A stretch of DNA of 64,000 nucleotides. It comes from Helopsaltes ochotensis (Eukaryota > Chordata > Aves > Passeriformes > Locustellidae). Numbering within the stretch: the stretch's first letter is position 1; every line of letters begins with the position of its first letter. The DNA lies in contig VXBM01000098.1 of the NCBI GenBank assembly GCA_013400155.1, positions 1,008,299 to 1,072,298 on the forward strand, read 5' to 3'. Of this stretch, positions 29,701 through 41,801 are shown piece by piece. Below the pieces are notes generated by a model. That model made no database searches. It was not told the DNA's origin and saw nothing but the letters and a program-made list of their open reading frames with translations. Made by a program: the position numbers and the translations under genes.

Positions 29701-30903
29701 AAACTGAACTGCTACTCACATTGCAAAACTAAAACAAAATTACCATACATTAAGCTATTTTGAAAAAAGGTAAAAATATGGAAAGCCATCAATCATTCAC
29801 ATACGCAACACTGTTAATGAAATCCCATCAAAGAAAACAAATGCCAAAACTTTACTGCAGCACAAAATATTTTGTGTTTCATCCATCACAACATGCTCTT
29901 CCCCTCTGATAAACAAGGACACAGTAGTTTGTAGAAATGCTGATGAGTAGAAAAAACCCACTGCATATTATATGAGTCTCCTCTGCCCACAAAGCTGCCA
30001 TTCCCTTGTGATGTTCCATGTCTCAAAGCAGGACTGGACACAACAGCCTGAACTGTGTAAAACACAGAAAACATCATTGGTGCTGCAAAGGTTTCCAGAA
30101 GAGGTTATTTACGTGCCAGTACCTATCTAAAATCACCAGCTGACATGATCAAATACTTAACTTGCTTCTCCTAATCTTTAGCATGCTTGGTATTTAGCAA
30201 ACATGAGCACGTTTGAACCTCTCTGATAATTTAGTGGAAGTTGGTGTGAAGTGAAAGCTCAGTCAAGGCTGGAAAAAGATATTATTGGCAATCTTGTAAG
30301 ACGTGGTATTTGCAGCGACTTACAAAACTTCTTCACGAAGGAACAGATAGTTAAATAAAAATATCATGTGTTTTCTATATGGAAATTAGACACTTATGCT
30401 TTGGCATAACTAAACCAACGATTCTGTTAATGCATTAGATGTGAATCTCAGTAAGTTTACCTAATACACAATATGGCAATACAGAAAGGTCAATAAGGAA
30501 CAAACTGGCACATTAAACTAGCAAATGTATTGATCTTGCAAGCAAAACCACAAACAGAGAGAAGAGGATAAAAGAAAATAAACTGCAAAAGAAAATTGCC
30601 TCTATAAGATACTTACAAAGTGAGCAGTGTAGAAAACTTAAAATACAGATAAAATCCACCGGAAAAATATTAACTATGAACTGTTAATGACAACAAAAAC
30701 AACTTCAGCTGGGAAGACTCCAAGATGAAGGAAACTATGTACCTGTGCTCTAGGCTGGGTCACCGGATTGGTCAGGCAGGAACTATGTTAGTGAAATTGT
30801 GCTGGCTGCCTGAAATCACCTCCCTTTTTGAGTAAACGTATTTCAAACCACTTTTTTTCAAGTCTCTGCTCTTTTCTGTAAAAGAAGCTTTACCAAAACT
30901 TAC

Positions 30904-30993
30904 CTCTGGGTACTTCAGTTTTAAAGTTTTATGCAACTCTCGAAAACGACTGTACCGCCGAAACACTGTCCATGTCTCATCCAAGACTGTTAT
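30904..30993 (-). CDS. KIF16B: KIF16B exon: PX core with R-R-Y-S-R-F motif
   Basis: This 90-nt exon (30 codons, phase 0 at both ends) reads ITVLDETWTVFRRYSRFREL, then HKTLKLKYPE. The F-R-R-Y-S-R-F motif is the PX signature, whose Arg and aromatic residues contact the 3-phosphate and inositol ring in the family. The following helix (F-R-E-L-H-K-T-L-K-L-K-Y) is helix 1 of the fold. The acceptor is CTGCTCTAG|AT and the donor is GAG|GTAAGT, a near-perfect consensus. Reading past the donor gives a stop only after a further stretch, so the short open frame beyond it is intron. Confidence 0.97.
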
Positions 30994-33900
30994 CTAGAGC
31001 AGACAATATAAAAAGAAGAAACAGAAGTAAACCCACACAGTGTACAATACTAAAACCCATGCAGTATGCAAGGTTATAAGATTAAAAGGGACAGTTGCTA
31101 GCTGTCTTAAATCCAAAAACTTTTCTAAGTTTACTTAGTTTTTCTTTCATTACAGTGACATAACTGTATTTAATAAGGAGCACTGACAGCAAAGCAAAAC
31201 ACACCTGAATGCTTTTATTCCTTAATCCATAGTGGTTTGACAAGACTGTAAACACATTAAAACATCCCCAATCACTTCTTGGTACAGCTATTTGACTCTC
31301 AGTATTACAATCAGTGGGTGTTCCATTAATGAATAAATATCATCCAGAATAAGTGTAGTGTAGCCTCTCGAAATATTCACAGAACTGTATCTTCTTATAC
31401 ATAGATATTGACAATTAATAAATACACATTTCTTGGACACACAGAGTTCATTACCACATAGAATGGGATTCCAGTTTGTAGGGTAAAATATTATACCAGT
31501 TTTTAGTAGAAGGTATTGCTTTAAGACACTCCTGGTCTGTGTCTTCAAAATGGTGACGAACATTTCATTTATATAGGAAGTTTTCTTAAAATCAACATAA
31601 TTACTCCTGTGAATAGAATGCCTAACAGGAGCAAAGAGGGAGGGCAAACCAATCTTACCATCAGTTATTCGCAAAATTCTCACCAGAACTGAGATACTAA
31701 ACACGATCTGAAATTAGGTGACATTCATTAAATACATTTCCAAGAGGGTCATAAAACTGTTGTGACAAGAGCATTTGACTTCACAATCAAAAGTCTTTGT
31801 GCAGCTCTGGTGATCCAAGGCTACCAAGAAGCCAAGCTGCAGGGTGAGTGAACATTATTCTACACTGAACTAGCAGAGAGATGGAGAAAGCCAACTATGG
31901 CATTGCTTAAAACTGAACACTGCTGCATTTTGAATCAACCAGGCCTAATATGTGGCATTCCCCCTATCTAGCTATGATTTTATGCAGGAAGATAAAAAAT
32001 AAGCAATTTCACAAAATAAGTCTCACAAAGACAGGCTTTTTAAACTTAAAGTGACTTCTAAAATTAACAAGTAGTTCTCTCACTACTGAGTGTATCAAAA
32101 AGTTACAGAGGCAAAGAAAGTGGCAATGGAGTAGGATAACTGAAAATCAGAGCAATAAAGCCAGAAGAAACCGAGCACAAATGCTGCTACCCCATGCTTG
32201 CAACAAACTCATCTCCGGTCCACTCTTTTCCAGCCCTGCTGCCTTGGCTGCTGTATACAGAACAGGGAAATTAGGAGAAGTGTTTTGAAAACCAGACATT
32301 ATTGTGTGTTTTATGACAAGAGAAATGAGGTTTATTTTAGGATGGGCTTTTTCCTATTTTTACCTCAATTTTAAGCTAAAGATGAAAGCAAACAAAACCA
32401 GCCTTCTCAAAATTTTTCAAAAACATTATAAAGTAGGTTCTTCTAGCCTGTAACCACAATGAAAACTCATTATTTCTTAAAAAGTTCATCTTTTGTATGA
32501 CCAATAAATTTCACTGCTACTGCAAGTCACCATCCCTGGAAGTGTCCAAAATAAGGTGGATATGGCACTTGAGGACATGGTTTAATGGTGAATATGTTGG
32601 TGGTGATGGGTTGACATTTGGACTTGATGATCTTAAACGTTTTTTTCCAACCTTCCTCTTTGTGACCCATAGCAACAGAAGTAACACCAATGGCTGGGGG
32701 AGAAAAAAGCACTATTCCACCTGATTCTGAAAGCAATGAGAAAAAAGCAGGAAATGGTGAATTTCTTTATCTGGGCTGGTTAAACTGTCTACAGTCATCA
32801 TGAGAACTCGTATTTCTTCAGATGGACCTTGTTGAAACCGTTCCTCACACTATGAAAACAACATCTGAAAAGCTGGAAGTTTTCTAAAAATTTCTTGCAG
32901 CCTTTTTCTATTTTATTATTGAGGGTATTAATCTAATAAGTCTGACAGAATATTAGACTTTTTACTAATTTAGGCAGTTATGGAGTATGCATCATTTTCT
33001 TAAAGAACTACGTATCAATGAGAACTGCCTTTGCTTTACACCCATTCTGCAACAGTTCACCAAACTGAGAAATAAATTAAGACTAGAAATGTTGACTTTT
33101 TGAGCAGATCCAACAAAGCATCTGGCTGAACAGAAATGCAGCTGGATCTGAAAGAAAGCACCGTTTTAGGCTGCATCTGCCTGGATCTTTTCTTACAGAG
33201 TACTTGTCAGACATCACTGACAAAAGGCTTTGAAACACAAGAAAACCAGTTTTGAAAAAAACCCAAACAGGATAAATAAAAGGAGGGAACTCAGAACAAT
33301 GAGGCAAAGCTGAATAAGAAAGAGAAGGCTTATCTACAACTTTGACTTTTATCAGAGGAGTTCCACCTTCCCTGCTGCCTTGCTGCTCCTTCTGCCAACC
33401 ACAGCTACTGTGTGAAACCATGGGCACTGCCATAAAAAATGCCTCTGGTTTTATTGATGCAAAAGCTCTTCCCACACTGTTTCTAGCACAGACTTGTCTG
33501 AATATCCTGACACAACATGAAAGGAAGGGAAGAACACAAGAATAGTTCTCCAGCGTACTATTTCAGCTCTAACATAAATATGTTTAGACCTGATTAAGCT
33601 ATTACTGTTCCATCATGTCTTTAAAGACAACACATAAAACTGTCACTCAAATGAAAGCTTTTTTGGAAATGAATCGATCAATTCATACAGAATACTTAAT
33701 AGCAGACTAACACCAACAGCTCCATGACACATTCCTGCTGCAAAAGAAGGTGCTGTCTTAGCTCTAATAAATTATCAGCTTCTTCCTGTTTTGAATTCTC
33801 TCCAGTCAGTTCTTGTGGGACTCACTCAACACCTTTAATTAGGATCTGTATCCAGTGAAAGAACCTGAGTGGTCAGAACATCCTGCTGGCCTATTCCCAT

Positions 33901-36021
33901 ACATGTCTGTATTGACAAGATGCTGAACCTGCACTAAACCAATTTATTATTGATAGTATGTTTGAACTGAAAGACTTATGAATTGACCATGAAGGAAAGT
34001 GCCAAGGAAAGTGGAACTCATTCTCTCTCTTCTGGCACATAAACAAAATAATCTTTACTACTCCATGTCACAAGAAGAAATGTATATATTTGTTATATAA
34101 AATATATACATTTATATACTTGTTCTACACAGAAATATATTGTATTTGTTCCTCAATATAACAATATGCAGGATTTAACTACAAACACAATGACTAGAAA
34201 CATCTGTTCAAGAAAAGACCCCTGAGATACCTAGGATTCACAGTTTTGGGGACTGTCTTAAAACTCAGCTCAATCATCACTTGTCACCCTGTCAGGTTCC
34301 AAAGTGCCATGACATGCAGATAGGTCAGCTACCCATTCTCCCAGAAGCAAGAGGAACCTTGCTGAAGAAAGTTTATTTAGGGCCTAGCAAAGGAAATGAG
34401 ACTAGAAACACCTCAGTCCTTTCCCACAATTGACATATATTCCAGATGATCTGAAAATAAACTAAACAGTTTAGTGAAGTAAGGTTGAAATCAGGAATTA
34501 CTTTGACAGCTGACATGTTATTCTGACCTATGAGGAAGAGCTTAAATGAATAGGTACATTTAATCTCCACCCTCTGCCATATTTTTCTGATTTTTAAGGC
34601 AAAAAATTACAAACCCACTATTCCATGTGTTCTAATTTTCTACAGAATAACTGTAGGAGCTGCTGAAGATAAATACAGATCCAAGTAGAGCTGGGAGCTC
34701 TGCATAGAAAAGGTTGAAAATAGAAAAGTTGGTGGAAGGCCTGTGGATTGCAGAATGGAGCTAAATCCTGACTACAGCAGAAGCAATCCACTGTGACAGA
34801 GACCTGGAGGGAAAGGAAAAAGCATTAGCAGTTGATTGATTTATGTGAGGGAATGACCGAAAGAAACATCCCCAAAACTGCCAAACTGCACATACTCTTT
34901 CAACCGCTCCCTCATGGTAAGATCTTGTACGGGCTTATATGGATTTTACCAATGAAAGGAGAATGCCTGGAAAAGAAATCCATCAACACACTCAGAGCAG
35001 AAGTTACCATTTTACTTTAGCCATCTTCACTAACCATTACCTAGTATAGTAAATCTCATGTGCTGAAAATTGAGTAGAGGAGTCCTTGGGGAAGTTTCAT
35101 GTGCACTTACTTGTCTCTCAGCATCTCCCTGGCTCCGGGCTTTCGCCAGCCCCAAGAAAATCAAAGTTCAACAGGCAAAAGGAAGTATTCCACCCTCAAA
35201 TGGCGTGGTATGTTTCAAAATGAAAATTTAATTAGCACAAACAAAGCTAAGACTGCCCATCTTAATAAAATCCTTTTCAAACGAGAGCTCAGTTCAAAAA
35301 CGGTCCCTTGCACTGCGAGGAAGGTCGCTGCTCCACCTCACAGCAGCTAAAGAAGCATCTGGCAGCACACTCAGTAAAGGAGGCTGCCAGTTCTGTCTCT
35401 GATGCCATGTACATCAGTTATGCCACACATATGTCCACACACACTGAGAATACATTTCCAATTAGACTTTAGATGTTGCTTTGAAAAAGCACTGGCTGCG
35501 TACCAGAGGAAACAAAATTAATATGCTTCCTCCCCCCAGTATTTCTGCACAGAAAATCAGCTGAGAGTTTGGAGAAGAAACACCTTGGAAATGCAGAGTG
35601 GGAAGAATAAGAACAGTAAAGAGAGGAATCAAGCCTTTGTCATGCTTGTGTGGAAAACACTTTTATAATGCTTTCATTATTTCAGTTAAATATTTCAAGT
35701 CTAGGCCTTTTCTATACCTGACACTTGCATCTCAATAAAGGGCATTCCTGTAACCAATATGCATTTAATCCTCATCTCTGGAACTCTTCAAATTGGACTG
35801 ACATTGGCTCTGGAACTGCTAACCTCAAGAGTTTGGCCACTAGCCTCCTCTGTACAACCACCCCACATGGCAAATACTTGTCTTTATTGTGTCCTATACG
35901 GTGCATTCTCCTCACCTCTCTAATTTAATAATATTGAGGTCACTTCTGCAAGAGAAAGCAAACCAAAAATTGCACTTAGTGAAACAAAAGCATTAAAGAA
36001 AAGCAAATGATAAGCACTTAC
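30994..36021 (-). other. KIF16B: 5.0 kb KIF16B intron within the PX domain
   Basis: The intron between the two central PX exons contains a plus-strand CR1 3' fragment (about 32528-32660) and an AT-rich simple stretch at about 34079-34130. A 138-codon minus-strand frame at 31288-31704 has no splice context or recognisable motif and is treated as chance. Confidence 0.8.
32528..32660 (+). mobile_element. CR1-type 3' fragment, plus strand
   Basis: Contains CACCATCCCTGGAAGTGTCC, TGGCACTTGAGGACATGGTT and GGACTTGATGATCTTAAACG, ending TTTTTTCCAACCTTC. This is the typical 3' end of a CR1 subfamily in birds. It is in the opposite orientation to the other two copies and lies in intron. Confidence 0.8.
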
Positions 36022-36144
36022 CTTTATTTCAAACTCATAGTGTTCATCCTTTCCCTGCCCACACAGGACATACCGTGGAATACTAATTTTAATGGGGTCC
36101 TTTAGGTCGTCTGGATTCGCTCCCAGTGAACGACAGACCATCCG
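36022..36144 (-). CDS. KIF16B: KIF16B exon: first part of PX domain
   Basis: This 123-nt exon (41 codons, phase 0 at both ends) reads RMVCRSLGANPDDLKDPIKI, then SIPRYVLCGQGKDEHYEFE and I-K. It holds the first two beta strands of the PX domain, with the I-S-I-P-R-Y strand directly after the conserved D-D-L-K-D-P. The family's PX domain binds phosphatidylinositol 3-phosphate and anchors the motor on early endosomes. The acceptor is GCATGAAAG|CG, a weak site with a short pyrimidine tract, and the donor is ATAAAG|GTAAGT. Confidence 0.97.
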
Positions 36145-39100
36145 CTTTCATGCACAAACCAAAGAGGGGGAAGAAAGGAAAATCAAAATCACTACATAAG
36201 GAAAAAAAGAAAAGAACTTCACTGAAAATGAGAAAGTGTTCTTAGTAAGAGAAGGAGGAAAAGAGGAGGCAGAAATTACTTCTAAAATGAAGGAATTCTT
36301 TGAAAACAAAGTGGATCTTGTCTTATAAGCAAGCCCTAGCATATTTGTATGCATACAAAAATTAAGGTGAAGTGTATTAAAAAATGTTCCTTTATTTGAA
36401 AAGCCATTTTCAAATTAGATATCAAAAAGAAGGAAAAGCAGAGGACTTTTTATTACCTCCCTTTCAAAAAAATCAGTATATTCACCAAGCTTTTACAGTT
36501 AACTCTAATTTCTGTACATGCCTATCTTTTATAACAAACATTTACAGTATCATGCAAAGCTGCAGGGGTCTAGGCAATTCAAAAAGCTCTTTAACTTTAG
36601 CAGTTCAAATCCATTTATAATTAAATATGCAATCCACTGTCAGAACAGTTCCCTACTATTTCTTTTAATCATATCTGAATCCCAGGAAACTAAGCTGTGA
36701 TAAATTTGCAGAGTCTGGACAAAACAATCTAAACATTTATTTCCAATGAGGGCTCATTCCTCTGACAGCCAGATGGAATAGGTAACTCTGAAATTATGCC
36801 AAAAATAAAACATTTTTGCAACTGAAAAGATTAATGCTTTGCAGTCACTATGCCCCAGAAGTAGCATAAGAATTTAGAGTGAAAAAGTACAGAAGCTGCC
36901 TTTAAGAAAGTCCTCTACTTGCTCCATTGAACATATTTGGTCCGAAAACCTTAATGAACTGGCACTTAAAAAAATAACAGCAGCATGGCAAATACAAGTT
37001 AACAACCAAAAAGACTGAAAAACGATCACTTTAAAGTTATGACTATGTTATATATTTGTATTTAGCACTATTATCCATCACTTGAGGTGTAACTGTATTC
37101 TCAATATTCATCTTGTAGCAGCTCCTGGTGACTTCCAGTACACATGAGGCTGTGTAGGAGTTGCAGATGAATTTGAAACTCATTCATGAACAGCTCTGCC
37201 TGTTACAGAGAGCCTTTTGACATCATCATGGCTCTCAAGAAGAAGAGACTTATTTCATTGCCAGTCAAGTATAAATTACAATGTAATTTTCCCTTAATGA
37301 TTTCCCATTATTAGTAGCACTAATAATAGTGAAAAAGAAAATAAAAGAAAGTAAATTTGTTTCACTGAGTTAATCTAGAGTATATGTATCACAAACTTTT
37401 TCTTTTGTTCTAGGAAACCATAAAAAAAAATTATGTTTGAACGGAAAAATATTTTAGCAACCTGTGTTTTCACAACAAATATTGTTTCCTGTCCCTTCTG
37501 CTCTTCTGTAATTACTGCCCACATTACTGACTTTTCAGCTAAAACTCATTTCTGGAGCACTGAAATGTAAGCTGCTCTTTCCTTGGGGGAACAGAGAAGT
37601 CCATTCCCCCGAAAACAACATCATCTGTTTTAAAACAGCAATAAAACCATAAAGCCAACTCCTAAAGCCACCTCTGTCAACATGTAATTTAGTAGCAGTC
37701 ATTTTCAGAGAACTATTACAAACAGCTAATAGAGAGGAAAACAATCTTGAACACAAAGTGTTGTGGAAAATGTGCCCTAATGCAATAAATAATGTTTTGA
37801 TATTAATAAACAGCAATCTTTATGTTTACTTTACACAGTAAAAATAGTAGAAATATTAGAACAAAATCTATTGCTAGAAAGTTCTTTTTCATGAAAGTGC
37901 GGAGTATTCACGGAGTTAGATTTTTAAAAAAGCACAGAAGAGAGAAAGCATTACTGGGAAACACAGGATGCACTAACACTTAACTTTGGAGTATAATCAG
38001 CAAATAAATTTGTTGCAGAGACAGATTTCCTTTAAAAGCCTTCATCAGCCACTCAATGCTGACTTTGGGCGAGGTCCAGAAGGAATGCCACAGTGATGCC
38101 AATGAGGGAGCCACTCCTGAGCAGGACTGACGTGATGATACTACTCTGTCTACTTATTTGTGTACACATTCTTTGTTAAAAAAGCCCACAATACCTCGAA
38201 ATAACATGACATACTTTACTCATTTTTGGACTTCCTTAAGGAAGTAGAAATGTAACAATAAAAACCCCCATAATTCTCGATCCAAACAAGTGCTCATCCT
38301 TCCAGACATAATTCCCCTACCCAATGCAAGCATTTCTTTTTAAATCCCATGTGAGTTACATTATCATGTCCTAACATATGGTAAAAACAAATGGGAAGTG
38401 TTCTCATACTAGGAGAGAGACTGATGTCTAACTCTGTCTAGTAGATTTCACCTCTGCTTGGCAATATGCTCACAGAATTTAGAATTTCAGATTAGATACC
38501 ACTGTTTTTTCTGCCAAGAACCATCTTCCTCAAACAAGGCAGATGGCATATTCAAGCAACAGTATTCAAAAGATAGACAGCTCCCCTTACAAGGGAAGAA
38601 ACAAAAGATAGGAGACAACAGCTCATTTATTATTTGAACATTTGACAAGGAAAACAGGTAAAACGGCCCTTGTCCTAAGCTAGAGGAAAACCTCAACTAA
38701 TGGAAATGTTCTACTAATATCCAATAGCTCCATTTTTTCTTGGGATGCAGCAATAAAAAAACTGCAAGAGATGCAATCTTACAGCATCAACAACCCCATC
38801 AGTAAACAAGCAGAGAATGATGGAAGTAAGGCCAAGCACATTACATGGGCAGAACTCCAGAGTTAAGCTCACTCCATCTGTCAGGCAGTGTCCCCAGTTG
38901 TCAACAGCCTACTTGGAGCAGGAGAAACGTGCACACAGATGATAGACCCCAAAACATCTGTCGTGCCACAGTACCATGACCAAAGGTTGAAACGTTATTT
39001 AAAGCACAACTCCTTTTGCACTTGTGACAAATTTTGATATGAAAGTACAATAAACCTGAAGAAGAGAATTGTCAATGCTGATATTCCCAAAATTGCACGT

Positions 39101-39624
39101 ATAAAAGCCGTGAATATTTGCAGTATTAAGAGCATGCAGGGAAAATAAGATTAAGAAATCTGCAGATGTCTTGAAATATTGAGATCAAGGGCATGAAGTA
39201 AATGAGGAGCATGAAAAACAAAGATAATCAAAAAGATTAAGGAAAAGACAATTATGGAAAAATAGAGAAGACGTTAATGAAGATAGATAGTATATGGAAG
39301 GAGCTAGAAAACACAGCCAAAATGCAAATCAAAAGACAGAGCTGTAATTACAGTTTTCAACCACCTACCATTTAACATGGAAGCATTTAATTTCCTCACT
39401 TTCCCAAAGAATTGTATATACAGCAGATCAGAAATGTACAAAATGCAAACACTCAACAATTATTATTGCTTAGATGTGTGTACACAGTCTGTGGTATTCC
39501 CTTAGAGCTCAAAGGTCCCCTTTTGCTATTGATTAAAAAAGAAGGGGGGGGGGTGGAAGTATTTTTATCAATATTTATTAGCCTTTTATTTTGAATGTAT
39601 CTAAACGTATTTGGATTTCGACAC

Positions 39625-39911
39625 CTCGTCAAATGCATAATTAGCCAAATGGCTTCCTCACTTGAAGTGAATGTTAATTTCCAGATTTCTAAAGGGATAT
39701 GCAAACTGCTTTGAAGAATTGATGGGATGACTGTCAGCTGAGTATTTATTTCTTTTTCACAGTTTTTAGAAAAACCAATTCCTGAATCAGGTCCAACCTT
39801 GCTCCTTTTAGAAAACACAAGCTCAATTTTTGTGCGCTTCTCTTTGTCGGGGAAAACTGCACAAGGGATATCATTCAAACTGTATAACCAAAGGCTGTCC
39901 AATTGTGGTTG
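39625..39911 (-). pseudogene. Second protein-like exon remnant after a short intron
   Basis: After a 181-base intron-like gap that ends in a T-rich tract and TGCTAG, a minus-strand frame opens with QPQLDSLWLYSLNDIPC. It continues AVFPDKEKRTKIELVFSKRS, runs through TQLTVIPSILQSSLHIPLEI, and closes WKLTFTSSEEAIWLIMHLT before a donor-like ACGAG|GTGTCG. The frame stays open past that donor to 39453. The Trp-Lys-Leu-Thr-Phe strand followed by an amphipathic helix again suggests the end of a PH-like domain. The exon frame is intact, but its phase does not fit the donor at 40093, so either the exon borders differ or the splice is no longer used. Function unknown. Confidence 0.4.
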
Positions 39912-40092
39912 CTAGCATGAAGCATCCAAAATGTCAGGTGCAAAAAAAAAGACATTATTTTCCTTTAAGAGATCTATATGAGTAGTTCTAAGAGCAAGAC
40001 TCCTGTACGTACTCTGCTTAGCACAGTCTACTTGCAGTGATGTATACAGCAGTACTTGAATGTGTGAATTAAACCTAGTGAAGGTTTAATAC

Positions 40093-40667
40093 CTCCCATA
40101 TTTTCACAGAGTAAGTAAACCAGGTCAGCTAGCTCAGTGTGAAATTTACAGGACAATCCTACTCCATTCAAAAAACCAAATTCATTTATATCTGAAGTCC
40201 AGTCCAGTGAAATCTGCATCAAATTGTCTTTCAAGAGGCGGTGATATAAATAAACATCATCATCCAAACAAACTGTAACAATCAAACTTCTCATTATGTT
40301 GCTGCAAATTCTTTGAGTAAAGTGTTTGTTGTAGGTAAATATTGTGAGTAAACCATGTTCAGTAGAACACAAGTTGAATATTCAGTCCAGCAAAGCCAGC
40401 TTCAATCTCCTTTATAGTGCAGATAGGAGCCTCGTGAAACACTGCCAAGGAACTCTGGCCATGCTCAGCTGACGAAACAACAACATACAGAGTGCAACTG
40501 AACAAAAACAGGCAAGCAGGTTCTGGGTCTGGTTTTCTGCAACTACCAACAGTGAGCCAATAGATACCTTTCAACTTCTCCATCCTAACAGAAATTTGAG
40601 GTAAAGCACAGATGAAAAATTCCAGTGCTTTTTCCAGAAAATAGACCTGAAGTTTCAGAAAGACATC
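40093..40667 (-). pseudogene. Frameshifted PH-like domain remnant
   Basis: One frame runs from 40667 (DVFLKLQVYFLEKALEFF) through MEKLKGIYWLTVGSCRKP, ACLFLFSCTLYVVVSS and ICTIKEIEAGFAGLNIQ, then hits a stop at 40359. The sense continues one frame over from about 40372 with STEHGLLTIFTYNKHFTQR, VTVCLDDDVYLYHRLLKD and SCKFHTELADLVYLLCENM, up to a good splice donor (GGAG|GTATTA) after 40093. The alternating hydrophobic beta-strand pattern closed by a helix is what PH-like folds show. It recalls the repeated PH-like domains of STK11IP and nischarin, but this is pattern memory only. A single-base indel at about 40372-40390 breaks it. A possible acceptor is CTTCAG at 40647-40652. Confidence 0.4.
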
Positions 40668-40682
40668 TTAATACTACACTGT

Positions 40683-40964
40683 TTAGTGCCATAGCACTGA
40701 ACTGTTTTCTAGCTCTTTGTTTTTCCAATGGCGTGTAAATTCTTCAAGGGGCTTTCTCACAAAGGCATCAGAGATCTCTGTGCTTCTGCACACTGTGACA
40801 GCCTCTGGTACAGGGGATTCAGGTTGAATGACATTTCCAGAATGAGCTTTAGCACCATCATAGCGTGGGACATGTCTTGATTCATGCCTGACTTGAGGAA
40901 CACATTTACTCACAAATTTCTTATCGTGGTGGTTTTGCCTGGAAGTGATTTTTCCAAGGAAGTT
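40683..40964 (-). pseudogene. Protein-like remnant between LTR and PH-like segment
   Basis: This minus-strand frame is open for 93 codons from just after a TAA. It reads NFLGKITSRQNHHDKKF, continues through VSKCVPQVRHESRHVPRYDG and ends near FVRKPLEEFTRHWKNKELEN followed by a stop. It lies immediately on the far side of the LTR from the 41802-42170 segment and in the same frame as that segment's main frame. Three in-frame stops within seven codons then separate it from the next open frame at 40667. It has no Met start or clear splice acceptor of its own. I infer it is part of the same decayed coding region. Confidence 0.3.
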
Positions 40965-40996
40965 TTAGCAAAACCCAATCAGTGACCAGGGCTGAA

Positions 40997-41790
40997 TGTT
41001 GATATCTGGTTAAACCAGCAGAAAGTTGACACGCCATGGTAACAGACTATAATATACTAAAACATCCCTTTAAATCATAGAAAAAAATATGCATTAGGGA
41101 GATGATGAGAGTATTCAGACTGTAGATTTGAGCAAAGGTATTTGTGATGGACTAAGCAGCTGTGATCTTATGAAAAGCTTGAACAGAGAGAGAGAAGTAA
41201 GATCAAGATGAAGATCTGGCCCTAGAAAGAGAAAAACCCTCTGCTCCTAGAGTTGAATAAACCTAGAACTTTTCATCTTTCATCTTTAAAATGATATCCC
41301 ATGAATTTCATGGCCCATATGCAGCCACGAGAAAGGCTGTGTGATATGGGAGGGACTTCACAATTACAGAGTGCCAGATGGCTGGTTTTGAGTTAAAAGC
41401 CACAAGCAGACTATTTTTTTCTTGTGGAAAGTTCCATAGTAAACTAAAAGAGACTTCTTTCTCTAAATGAACTGATGAAAGACTATGTTATAAGTAGTAA
41501 GCTGACTTAGAGCTCCAAGTTTTGTCTTTATACATTATCTATGAGAAAGAAAATAAGCTGTTGGGGGAGAGGAAAAAGTTTTGGAGGTTTTATTCTAATT
41601 CTTATTAATTTTATCTCTCTTGTAGTTTTGTTAATAAACCTGTTTTTCTGCCCTTTTAAGTTTTGAACCTACTTTACTTTTCTCCTAATCCTATCTCACA
41701 GCAAAACAAAGAATAAATAATTCTAAGAGACACTCAAGCCACTATACTAATTCAAAAACCAGAAATTAGTGAACGTGAAACCACTACAAA
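40997..41790 (+). mobile_element. Solo LTR-like element inside the decayed exon region
   Basis: The segment starts with TGTTGATATCTGGTTAAACC and ends near CCACTACA. It contains an LTR-style polyadenylation signal AATAAA at 41633-41638 followed by a T- and C-rich tract and TCCTAATCCTATCTCACAGC, which resembles the 3' end of avian ERVL LTRs as I remember them. No coding frame for retroviral proteins is present, so it looks like a solo LTR. The ends are approximate; I could not confirm a target-site duplication (the five bases before the start, CTGAA, recur at 41818-41822, which would imply a slightly longer element). It separates protein-like segments on either side. Confidence 0.5.
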
Positions 41791-41801
41791 AATTAGTGTT
41801 T

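Larger units (their letters stand above)
11263..30903 (-). other. KIF16B: Large 19.6 kb KIF16B intron
   Basis: This intron splits the PX domain between K-Y-P-E and V-A-T-L-E. It holds a CR1 fragment (about 23193-23750), a purine-rich tract (12041-12094), an AT-rich dinucleotide tract (about 14312-14348), a TATC-type simple repeat (about 18823-18870) and a poly-T run near 22750. No exon-like frame with splice sites was recognised. The longest open frame (22435-22968, plus strand) looks random and includes the poly-T run. Confidence 0.8.

Noticed and set aside
31288..31704. 138-codon minus-strand open frame in the PX intron
   Set aside because: No splice acceptor or donor fits the KIF16B phases, and no motif is recognisable; likely chance.
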